In this document: one piece after another, positions 9,764 through 19,310 of the stretch
Numbering within the stretch: position 1 is the first letter of the stretch
Layout of the letters: every line of letters starts with the position of its first letter
Assembly: GCA_010014835.2 (NCBI GenBank)
Contig: JAAAKB020000009.1
Location: 849,372 to 872,804, forward strand
Source of the DNA: Apostichopus leukothele
Lineage: Eukaryota; Echinodermata; Holothuroidea; Aspidochirotida; Stichopodidae
DNA length: 23,433 nt
Reading direction: 5' to 3'
The notes under the pieces: model-generated
What the model saw: only the letters and a program-made list of their open reading frames with translations
Database searches by the model: none
Told to the model about the DNA's origin: nothing
Translations under genes and position numbers: made by a program

Positions 9764-10217
9764 TCAGCTAACTTGAATGTTTTTTTTTGGTACATTCATG
9801 GCCAGTAGAACAACATGTGTAGCCCTTGGTAAATTAAGTTCCCCAAGTAAATTTATGGTGAACTGATCATCTTTGTATGTCTGTCCAACCACATATGTTG
9901 CGTTAATGTTGCCATGTGTTATCGTAAAGATGTAACCTTCAAGAGTATTAATACAAATTCTTACATTTTGAAAATGAAAAACACTTGTTTGCAAGCGTTA
10001 AGTAAGAGATATTTTCTTTTAGACTTCCCTGAAACAGGAAGTCCCCCAACCAGGCTCATGTGTTTCTCCAACCGTGGAGCGTACAGTGAATATTTATCCC
10101 ACATGGGCTGCCTCTGGCCACAGAGTTGTTTTATATTCCTTGAATGACCATTTAACTCTTTTCACATGTCCTAGATCAGAATCGCCCAATGTTACCTTTA
10201 CTCCTTTAAGCAAATAA
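9764..10217. other. Coding-like stretch, unidentified
   Basis: Two separate open segments look more protein-like than the surroundings. On the minus strand, 9764-9994 encodes 76 residues with a balanced composition (for example GYIFTITHGNINATYVVGQ). On the plus strand, a pyrimidine-rich tract ending tttag (10022) is followed by a phase-0 open frame 10023-10217 of 64 codons, with Cys, Trp and several N/S/T residues. The minus strand over 10100-10220 is also open in part (for example GVKVTLGDSDLGHVKRVKW). GC and CpG rise locally. It could be a decayed gene or transposon fragment, or chance. I recognise no family and cannot choose the strand. Confidence 0.2.
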
Positions 10218-12796
10218 ACACAGCGTGAATCTTAGTCCTGGGGGACTTAGGCCTCTATCCCTGTGAGATGCAAGAAACTAGTGGATGTAAAATCTGACCT
10301 GGGTTTGCACTTTTGTTCCTCTATGTGAATTTACAGAGACTTGTTAGAAGTAATTAGTATAGGTTGAAAAAGATGAAGCAAAGCAACAGACAATTTCATA
10401 GTTCACAGATTAAAATATGAAAATCAATTACTTTTTGCCTTGGTTACAGCAAATATGTAAATTGATCTGTGATGATACAGTGGTATACTGTAGTGTTTAC
10501 GAGACACTAGTGTAATTTCGAAAGTTGTGTGACTAACAGAAACAGTCCTATATCATAGATCAGGGAGGAGTGACAATTATTCAGCTTGGTAATTAATCCT
10601 TACTAGTGTACATGTTATGTGCGATTGGTACATTCTGAATAAAAGAAGTGCAAGTGTTGCTAAGAAGTATTTTTTAACAAGATTTAGAGTTTTGGACAGT
10701 AAATTCATGTTTTGTAATTTTGTAGTTCGTACCCAGACAGGGATTTTTAGAAGTACTTTATTACAGAAGTTACAAAGTTTTGACAAGGAACAATACATGC
10801 AGTACTGTACATGCGTTCATCTTTTTGAGATTTAACAATTAATATGGCATGAATCACAGTACTATCAAAATTATTATGAAAATATTGATAAACTTGGTTG
10901 TTCCAGGAGAAATTTAAATTTCTTGCTAACTTATTTGACTAAATCCAGTCAAGCCGTTTTCAAAATAAGATTTCAATTGATAATTTGAACTTTGATATTA
11001 AGGACCCTCCTATATTCTCTTTTTAAAAGTAAAGATAAAGTGAGTTCTGTACAATTCACAAAACTTTTTAAAACTTTTTGTCAATGTTTTATGATCATCT
11101 AGACAGATTTGCAAAAGTCAAAGATCTACAAATCACATGCCATGGGTAAATTGGTAATTCACACATGAAATTTGAACATCCTTTTGTTGTGAGATTTTGA
11201 TAATTCAAGTCTTTAATGACATGAAAATATGAATATCAATACAACAAGCTGCTTCAAGCGTCCGTTGGTGATTTTCCCATTTCAACAGTGGTAATGCTGA
11301 AAATCTTGCCCTATTCATACCTTGATGGTTGTTTTACCAATTGAAGCTACAAGCCAGTTCTTCTTACACTGATTTGCTAATCATTTATTTGGTCACCCGG
11401 ACAATTTTTTTGATAAATATTAATCTGATGTAAAAGCGATTTAGCGAATTTCAAAAGTTTCAACGTGAATGTCATTATAAACATGTGTGTGTCATATAGT
11501 CATGTGATTTTGGTATCAAAAAGCATGTAGGTGAATTGATCAAAATCAACTGTTGAATGTTACATTAATGTGAATAGCATTGCTAGCTCTCCAGCAGATG
11601 AAAGCAAGTCATTGCATTAGACTGTCTTGAGGTTCTTAAATTTGTTGAAACTGTTTCAATTGTCAAAAGAACTTTCTATAAACTTAAAGACCTTGTTCAA
11701 GATCCCTGAACACTCATATTATTTTGCTGTTTGTTTATATAGAGAAAAGTGATGGTTGTAGAAACTGTAAAGATCAAAGCAAGCCCTCCTCCTCATAGAT
11801 GCCATCGGTGTTGTTGTTCTAGTTCAGTTTTAATTATAGGGTTTTGTCTCCGAGGAACTGAAGCTATCTTGAAGTCTGCTGGCATCTACACTCCACAGAT
11901 AGGATTTAATGGCATTCAGTGGAGATATTGAGAAGGCTTGTAGACTTCCACATCAATTAATGTCCTTGGTGTGCTAACTGAAATGAGACTAGTCAAACTA
12001 TTTTATCTCCTCTGTGATATGATTGCTATTCTTTGTTTGTGATATGGAAACAAGCTGTGTTAGTTGGCGATCTCTGGGCATTTCAAGAATCTTGCTTTTG
12101 TGGTTGGGGTCATTAACAGCTTTTATCCTCTTATCCATGTGATTAGGGACTGATGATAAACAGATGATGCTAGCCTCAGTGTTATGTGTGAAGTCTTAAG
12201 TGTGACTAGTGTCAAGATACTCGGCCAGTTGGAAACTCAAACTAAATCTATTTAAAGCAAACTGAATTTGTATTCATGGCAATATGTTGAAAACTAATAG
12301 TTTTAGATGCAGTAATGCTTTATCACAGAATTTAAATGTTAGGGTACATTACTTCACTCTTGGGAAAGTGGGTTAATGTGGAATTAATTGTTATTGTCAG
12401 GGACTAAGGAATGTTTGTACATTAATCTCGATATTACATACCATGCTGGACCAAGCACGGTGAACATTAAACATCTAACTCAGCATAAACATTAATTTGT
12501 GACTTGATGTAAGTACAGTGTAAAGTTATTTATTTGAAAAAAGTTGACACAGAAAATTTGAAGAAACATTTGAGTAATGCAGGTTAGTTACTCTTAATTA
12601 CCCACTGAAAATATCAATGAGTAACATAGGAAGTAAGAAATAAGAAAGTGGCAGTTTTGTTTGAATGTGTCTTTAATGCATTATCATTTATCATCCTAAT
12701 TATCCTTTAGGTAATGCCAATCTTCCACACAATTCTATGTGCAAGAAGAAGGTTTGGCTATCTACATTTGCTATAAAACAGGGCCCTGTTTACTCC
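10218..12796 (+). other. Intron-like DNA, no gene supported
   Basis: CpG-poor DNA with short open frames on both strands (10577-10798 minus, 10617-10835 plus, 11749-11931 plus), none recognisable. The frame at 11749 follows 'tttatatag', but its phase-1 reading stops after about 18 codons and no donor is obvious. No repeats were seen. Confidence 0.4.
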
Positions 12797-12813
12797 AAAA
12801 AAAAAAAAAAAAA
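12797..12813 (+). repeat. A17 homopolymer
   Basis: A run of 17 A, the longest homopolymer in the window. It might be a retroposon tail, but no upstream body or flanking duplication could be made out by eye. Confidence 0.85.
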
Positions 12814-13239
12814 TTCTGAATGTTACTGAACATCTGTTGTGAGATTAAGGGCAGCAAAACTAGGCAGTATTATAATGTCCATGTGTTGTGTTTTGCAGGA
12901 TATTGTTGTGAAGGTTCAAAACTGGGGGGTAAAAACCAAAAACTCAAAATAACTTTGTTTTAAATCAGAAGTCATTTCCTGGGAAATAAAACAACACAAC
13001 ATTTAGAAGGGAGATGAATATTATGACCAGATGCCAGTCAGGACTGAGGAAGTGACATATTAATATCATTCAGCTTTAAATTTGTTTACAGTATTTACAT
13101 TTTATGATAGTCCTCAGCAACTTGGAATACTCTTTGGTACAACTTTGTGCGGCCTTGGATATATTGACAAGACCTGCTGTTTCTGATAAGGTGCTGTAAA
13201 TTGCCTCGGAGCCTTCTTTCATTCTAGGTGGATGTTCAG
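12814..13239 (+). other. Intron-like DNA with an unrecognised minus-strand frame
   Basis: The minus-strand frame 13076-13261 (61 codons) has a helix-like, S/K/E/A-rich composition in its middle. It has an AG just upstream (…acctag on the minus strand) and a weak gtaaat donor near its end. No family was recognised. It may be chance or an exon fragment on the other strand. Confidence 0.2.
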
Positions 13240-13309
13240 CATACACGAACACAGTATGCATTAGGCATACTATTTGGTTTGTCCGCCATACATGAACACA
13301 TTAGGCATG
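13240..13309 (+). repeat. Short imperfect direct repeat (two copies)
   Basis: Copy 1 (13240-13270) and copy 2 (13287-13309) share 'cataca-gaacaca' and 'attaggcat', with a small insertion in copy 1. Copy 1 also contains GTATGC-ATTAG-GCATAC, a six-base-pair hairpin. It is probably a local duplication. Confidence 0.45.
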
Positions 13310-15838
13310 TTACACTCAAACTGTTGTCAAAATTATACCATAATATTCACAACATTGCAAGTCTCAGCATGGGAAATAATTGTACAAATACTGTACCCCC
13401 CATATGATCCATTGGCAAAAATGCCAAGTACAATGACTAAGAAACCTTTTCTAAACTGTCATAGCCTAGAGTTAATTACCTCACCTAAGGTGCTCATGAC
13501 CAAAGAGTCAATTTAACCGAAATTTTTGAGCAAACATTTTAATAGCGACAGGAACTTGTAATTGATGGAACGCTTGTAGTGACAAAAATGAAATATAAAG
13601 TTTTGTTACTGTTGCAACTGTGGACCAAGTTTAATGGAATTTGTTGCTAGAGGGCTGCGTAACCCCCTATACCAACAAAGTCATCACATTTGCCCTTTGG
13701 TGCTGGGCTGCAGTGTGGCTTTTTGAACACTTCAAAGGCGGAACCCTACTAGGTCTCGCATTTCCAATGGAATTAGTTTTGTCGTTATTAATCACATCAG
13801 TGATATACGGATAGTGTGAGGAGGATGTTAGTGGTTTGCATATATTGTAACATGCCACTGGTTATCTCTGAAGATTTGTGGTACTAACTGTGTCCAAACT
13901 GTGTTGTATGTGTTCCATTTTGGAATATATAGCAATACACTATACAGTAGGTATTGCACTGGACTCCTTTTGTACTGTACCTTCAGTGGATAGTCTATCA
14001 AAAAACTAAATTAGGCACACATCTTTATGCTTAATATTTAACAAATCTGAAGACTGCATTATGTTTTCATATTCTTAGTGAACAATAATTATTGATTTCT
14101 GTAAAAGTGTGGCTGGAGGTGAAGTGGGATCCTTTTTGTGCCATGTTGGTACTGGCCTGATCTTGTGTTCAGTATGGGCCAGTGTGTACAGTTTTATCAT
14201 TCATATGCCTAAATATGCCTGTCTATTTTACCGCAGGAATGGAATAATTTTCTTTGTTTTCTCCCAAGTTCCTCACCTACTGCACCTGTCTTCTCACAAC
14301 CTCAGTCTAGAATAAACTGGTTACCTTTTCTAGCATTTGTATTCCTGTGACTGGTAACTATCGGTCAATGTGCTATAAGTCTGTCCGATTCTGTTGCTGT
14401 TATTAGTGTGTAATAGATCTATACATGATCTTTATGTGAATTGCTAGTACCCATAATTGATAGCATTGATGAGTAACCCACATTTTATTTGAATCACTTA
14501 TATAAAAAGGTTGCATTTGTTTCCTTAACAATAAATGGTCTAATTTAGGTCTCAGTTAGATCTTTAGAAGTAGAACCTGCCTAAATGTTACAAATATCAT
14601 TGTACTGCTTTGTACAGATATATTATTAGACAACAACCATTTGTGAGCCTTATGGTCTGAGTACCTCTACATAGTATAAAGAACTGGGTTTATGGTCTAC
14701 ATACCAGGTTACCAGCATAAAACTCTCAGAACACTTCATTATCACTAGTTTTGTGACTGTTTGTGTTGTAACTCCTTCAACATGAGTCAACTGTTTAACA
14801 GTTTAATTGCCAATGATATTATTTATATGGACGGGGAATGTCAGTAACCGTTTGCAATGTGTTTGCCTGAAAGTTCAAATTTTGACTTTTGCCAATTTGT
14901 TAATTTCAACGTATCTGTGAAAGGTCAGTAAGTTACTTCATTATTAATATGTAAAACATTGGATGTAATATGTTGGTTATAGATTATAGAACATTGAAAA
15001 ACAACTTCAGTCCAATTTACATCTAAGTAGAGTGGTTAATAATTACTTGTGCATGACCGGCCGGAAATAATGTCAAATTGGACATCTTAAAAGACTAAGA
15101 AAATCAAACTAAGCACATGGATCCATGTTTCTTGTAAATATCTTACGGAAATAAAGGACAGACCATTTGGCAATAGGGACCGTACAAATTTGCATTTCAT
15201 AACAATAAAATGTGCTGTAGTCTGTGATCCTCACTTGCCAAAACATTGTTATAATCATACTCGATGTTAGGGGGAATGGGGTTGAGAATGGATCAAAGTT
15301 GTGTGTTTTTTGTGCATTTGTGTCCTTTCAGAGAGGCAGCACTTTAGAAAAGAGGGTTGATTTTTTGAGACCACTGTTCAAGTTCTGCTCTCAGTCTTAA
15401 TGACTCATCTCTATGAATCTTTCTCCTACCTTTCTTCACTTTAGATTTGGTCCGCAATAAACACCATGGGTGCAACACACCATACATTACTATCATGAAT
15501 TTAGAGTCGGTGAAAATGCCCTAAAATGCTAGTTCCATACGTTTTACACAAAAGCCATTAAATAAGCAAATATTTAAAAAAAAATTAGTCTAGAAATGAG
15601 TTACAAACAAAGTTGTATTGCCCAGAGAAGCCACCATGAAACACTCTAGCCTGTTTGGATGGGTAGGTTTCACAGTCTAAAGGCACTTGATGTAGTCATT
15701 GTGGCTATGTAGTGTGTGCACAGGTATGATCCTTTCTTTGCACTGCTCTCCCTCGGGGAATTTTCATTTTGCATCCGAGAGCAAAACACTTCATTCTAAC
15801 TTCCCCAAGTATGTTCAACCTTTCTTTCCTATTTGCAG
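13310..15838 (+). other. Intron-like DNA, no gene supported
   Basis: CpG-poor overall. Open frames at 13274-13516, 13635-13814 and 14109-14315 are unrecognised. The second is discussed as a finding because it is hydrophobic and locally richer in CpG. A small inverted repeat (GCAATAC…GTATTGC, 13932-13958) and the palindrome CCGGCCGG near 15058-15062 are present, with no known role. Confidence 0.4.
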
Positions 15839-15966
15839 CGGAGGTTTTATCCCAACAACCCTTTTGTTGGGCACTGACAAAGGCCCACAATGGTTTTGGT
15901 ATGCCTGGAGGCACAAACTGCTTGACTTGTTCAGTTAGGATCCTAATAAGCATGAGAGCTGCTTAA
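15839..15966 (+). other. Candidate exon after a strong acceptor
   Basis: A good polypyrimidine tract (about 15815-15832, mostly C/T) ends in ttgcag at 15838. Read in phase 1, the phase left by the signal-peptide exon, the frame is open for about 42 codons to a TAA at 15964-15966. It includes a Gly/Cys segment GFGMPGGTNCLTC. An internal donor GTATGC at 15899 would instead give a 60-nt phase 1-1 exon. Other frames are also unusually open here, on both strands, so openness alone is not strong evidence. No family was recognised and no nearby AATAAA supports a last exon. Confidence 0.18.
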
Positions 15967-17987
15967 GAAAAGCCATGAGGTAGACACTAAAAAGATCAGA
16001 AACTTTAATTCCCAAAGTCAGTCCTAGGCCACAGGCCAATCAAAACACCTTTGAAAAAGTTGGGATTTGAACGATTAGAGAGGTGTATAAGACTTTTCCG
16101 AGTCAGGATTTTGGCTTGACAGACCTTAGACCCCTGGTGAATTGTTATTAAGTGAGGCAGATGCTTAAAAGTTAAGTTAAGGAAAGATATTTAGAATGGG
16201 AATTGAATACTTTCTTTGGTATCTCTTACAATCCAGATTTGACAAAAATTGTACCAGAAGTTAGCAGACAGGTGGACAGAATGTTTATGTATTGTCCAAT
16301 TTGCTTCTTTGCTGGTCGCTTAAGGAATTGCCTGTCCATTACCTCAATGTGAGGTAAGGACTATAGACACTTTGTTGGAGAGCAGGGGAACAATAGATGC
16401 CATCACTTTGGTTTAGGTCTTCAACCCATTGCGTGAAAACAAGATCAGACAAGCCTCCACAGGAGAGACTCTTTATACAAAACCACATGAAAGGTTTTTG
16501 ATATATTTGCTTTCCAACTGTGTCTGGCTGGATTAAGTGTATGCTTTACAGGATAACATATTGATTTATGCATGCAGACTTTTGATTACATGATAAAAAC
16601 ACCAATCACTCCTCTTCTCTCTGCTGATCAACCTGTCACATTGTTCACAAAACTTTCTCCGATGATACGTTGAACTTTTGACTCGAGAGTAAAGTCTCCT
16701 AAAACCAATCTTGGGGATTACCGAAGATAGATATTTATTTGTTTGTTAGTTGTTACTATAGTAGTTACTATTAATAGCTCTCCATGACAGTGCCGCAAAC
16801 TCAAGAACCAAAATCACTTCATCTTCCTTTTCATTAGCAATCACAGATTCCAAAGTTTAAAGTTTCCCTTGAACACTCTACCATGATCAAGCAAGCATTA
16901 ACTTGTGTCAAGATCTTATCAAGAAGCAATGCATTGAGACTCGGAGTGATGACATTATCACTTTTTTGAAGTGTGCTTGATCATCATTTATTAAACAGAG
17001 GGTCCTCTTAAAGTTTTTACATCATGGTACAGACAGGCTTGGTTATACCAGGAACATGTAGCCACCATAATTGTGCCCAGGATCCCTCCTGTGTATGACA
17101 CAGAATTTTCAAGCTTGCCCCTGGATTTCCTTCTTAGGCAGCCTCTCGCTAGAAGGTGAAATGAAGGCTGTTGGGTGGGGTAGAAGGAGAATACATCTTC
17201 AATGCATGTTGCTGGTTATCAAAGAAGGTATTGGCCTCACCGCTGCTGACAAACTTTATTGATGACTAATTTAGCAATTTTTCTAAACAAGCAAAAAGGA
17301 GAACAGCATTGCCGAGGGATTTAAACCGGTAAAGGTGAATTTGGCGTGGTGATTAGGAGTGGGTCGTCTGAGGTAGTTTGTGACTGTCATGTCACGTAAT
17401 GCTGTGAATAAAAGCAGAGGTTAACTGGAAATGTAATCAGATCCATCCAATCATGTGCATTTCTTTAGGGTTCTCAGTTACTGGTATCATTTGGGAAGAC
17501 TCGCTAGTGATCTCTAAAGAGAAACTTACATTTTCCCAGTGGAAAGAGGGGTATAGTCATTTGATGCAAGGGGAAAAGAACTTATCAATTGTGGCTAAGG
17601 TGACATACTCAATTGCAAACTTGTCATTTCTGCCCAAAGTGATGTTTTTCAATCCCAAAATGCTTGTATATATTGGCACTTTCATTTATGGATTTGATTA
17701 TTAACAGTTTGAAATGTGAGATGTGAGAGGTACTGCAAGACAGATATGCAGTCACAAAATGACCGAGATTGATGTAGTATTCCACGTAGCTAGGGGAAAA
17801 AATGAAAATCGGAAACCCACTATGGTCTGTGAATTATCAATGCCAACTGTGCTTATAACAGCATGAACTGCTATGCTCAGAGAAATTTGAACAGCTGGTT
17901 CCCAGATCCCATGTAGTTAAGTTATATATAGACTCTACTGTACCATAGCAGTAACCATGAGTTATATGACCATGGGTAGCCCATTCC
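15967..17987 (+). other. Intron-like DNA, no gene supported
   Basis: CpG-poor. It contains small open frames (17071-17262, 17453-17704) after AG sites, with no recognisable product. Around 17332-17360, 'tggcgtggtgattagg' resembles an RNA polymerase III A box, but no B box follows at the expected distance. No transposon ends were seen. Confidence 0.4.
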
Positions 17988-18014
17988 TCCCCTACCCCCC
18001 ACTCCCCCCCCTCC
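17988..18014 (+). repeat. C-rich tract, quadruplex/i-motif forming
   Basis: C runs of 4, 6 and 8 bases with flanking CC pairs are separated by T, A or AC (CC-T-CCCC-TA-CCCCCC-ACT-C8-T-CC). The complementary G-rich strand could form a quadruplex, with the long run able to supply two G-runs. Confidence 0.75.
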
Positions 18015-18351
18015 AAGAACATCTCAACATTAACATTCAAGGTGTGATAGGGGAGTCTTTCTTCACTACCTCTCTTGAATGGTAAAAACGATCAAGGACA
18101 CTTATAATAACTTCGTGATTTGATGTTCATAAATTTCCAGATAGCATTCAACATTAAAACGATCAAAATCCCATAACAAAAGGTTGTTCACTAGCCGACT
18201 AGTCAAGTTTGATTTCAATAGTTAAACAAAACTCTAGAAACTTTAAGTGTCTCAATGTTCTAATGGAATGGTCTTCAAACTTACAAGAAAGTAATTTCAG
18301 TGACAAAATGTTGACTTATCCAACAAACTTTGTTAATAACACTTCCTTTTT
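18015..18351 (+). other. Intron-like DNA, no feature
   Basis: AT-rich, with no repeat unit, exon or RNA gene recognised. Confidence 0.4.
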
Positions 18352-18380
18352 GGTTACTTGCCATAGGCAGGCAAGTAACC
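18352..18380 (+). repeat. Perfect 11-bp inverted repeat (hairpin)
   Basis: GGTTACTTGCC, a seven-base loop ATAGGCA, then GGCAAGTAACC: a perfect 11-base-pair stem. It lies about 60 bp before the start of the degenerate tandem repeat array. No T run or pol III signal accompanies it. It could be the tip of a decayed palindromic element. Confidence 0.8.
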
Positions 18381-18405
18381 TACTGTATGCAATCAAGTTG
18401 GCATC

Positions 18406-18422
18406 TGTGTGTGTGTGTATGT
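18406..18422 (+). repeat. Short (TG)n run
   Basis: About seven TG dinucleotides followed by TATGTG, a minimal microsatellite. Confidence 0.7.
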
Positions 18423-18826
18423 GATGCCCTACCTATGCAGTTCTCATATATTGCATGTGGTTTCGGCATAAAATTTAGTACAAGAATGCTATTATTTTGG
18501 GTGGGGGTCAAAAGTCATTTTGGGTCTCCAGAACCTGAACAACGAAGGAGGTCAATATATATGGTAGGATAGCCTTATGTGGTGTAAAGTTTTAACACAA
18601 TTTGGTGTAGGTCAGAGTTCTCTCAAGGTCACCAGGGGTCAAAACTTTTGAAATGCTTGTAAACACTATCTCCAGACAGGAATTTTTATTGGCTCTTGTA
18701 TTTTGCATGTGGCTTCCATATAATGAGTACAAGAACCCTATTGTCTTGGGTGGAGGTCAAAAATCATTTGAGGTCATCAAAGCTCACACTCTGTAAAACC
18801 TTGCAAATTATGATATCCCAAGATGT

Positions 18827-18834
18827 ATTACATC
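18827..18834 (+). repeat. Left target-site duplication (8 bp)
   Basis: ATTACATC, identical to 19200-19207. It lies immediately outside the left end of the fold-back element. Confidence 0.8.
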
Positions 18835-19199
18835 GGTTACATCTCTATGTTCCGACGTCTCTATGTTCCGACGTCTCCATGTTCCGACAATTTTTTTGGA
18901 CTCAAAATTTTTTTGACCAACACTTTTTCGGACCCAATTTTTTCGGACCAACATTTTTTTTGGACTAAAATTTTTTGGGACCAACATTTTTTGGGACCAA
19001 AAACTTAAGTACCCCCAAAAAACTTGGTCCAAAAAAATGAGTCCCAAAAAAAAATTGGGTCCCAGAAAATTGGGGTCACAAAACTAGTTTTCTTGGTACA
19101 AAGAAATTTTTGAATAAAAAAAATTGCTCCGAATTTGTTCTTTTTGTCGGAACATAGAGACGTCGGAACATAGAGACGTCAGAACCTAGGGATGTCTCC
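18835..19199. mobile_element. Fold-back / MITE-like DNA transposon, non-autonomous, 365 bp
   Basis: The ends are inverted repeats of 55 bp (18835-18889 and 19145-19199). They are made of a 16-bp tandem unit CTCTATGTTCCGACGT on the left and its reverse complement on the right (two full copies plus variants). Both outer ends begin GG when read inward, and the first 23 bases of the two ends agree at about 18 positions. The interior is also inverted, with degenerate tandem T-run/GGACCAA units on the left and TTGGTCC/A-run units on the right, so nearly the whole element folds on itself around 19017. Perfect 8-bp duplications flank it. It has no coding capacity: the open frames across it (18808-19047 minus, 18823-19008 plus) are translations of the repeats. 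An 8-bp duplication fits hAT-type or Merlin-type transposases, and the GG ends would favour Merlin, but the family is not settled. It inserted into the older tandem repeat. Confidence 0.85.
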
Positions 19200-19207
19200 A
19201 TTACATC
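19200..19207 (+). repeat. Right target-site duplication (8 bp)
   Basis: ATTACATC, identical to 18827-18834. It directly abuts the right end of the fold-back element. Confidence 0.8.
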
Positions 19208-19310
19208 ACATAGCTCACTCATATTTGGCATGTGTCTTTTCTAATAGGAGTACAAGAACCCTATTATTTTGGGTTGAGGTCAAAAGTTCATTTGGGGTTA
19301 AAAGAGGTCC

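Larger units (their letters stand above)
18443..19310 (+). repeat. Degenerate tandem repeat array, three copies, interrupted by a transposon
   Basis: Three diverged copies share the order 'tcatatattgcatgtgg' - 'gtacaagaa-ctatt-t-ttggg' - 'gaggtcaaaa-tcattt-gggtc'. The landmark GTACAAGAA begins at 18478, 18727 and 19250. Spacing is 249 bp between the first two. Between the second and third it is 523 bp, which falls to 150 bp once the inserted element and its duplicated target (373 bp) are removed, so copy 2 is shorter by about 100 bp. The 'aggtcaaaggtcattt-aggtca' wording is reminiscent of repeats I remember from deuterostome genomes, a recollection only. The copies are well diverged, so the array is old. 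Confidence 0.75.

Noticed and set aside
12899-12928. 30-nt microexon candidate between ttttgcag and gtaaaa
   Set aside because: Several such short acceptor-donor pairs (also 17138-17155 and 19645-19668) appear in the region, all open in phase 1 only because they are short. No independent support.
16060-16085. Minus-strand B-box-like string (GTTCAAATCCC)
   Set aside because: No matching A box upstream and no tRNA fold. A single 10-of-11 match is expected by chance.
17332-17400. tRNA-derived SINE-like A box (tggcgtggtgattagg)
   Set aside because: No B box at the expected spacing, no cloverleaf, no tail and no flanking duplication.
18808-19047. Open frames across the fold-back element on both strands
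   Set aside because: Low-complexity translation of the inverted tandem units. The element has no coding capacity.
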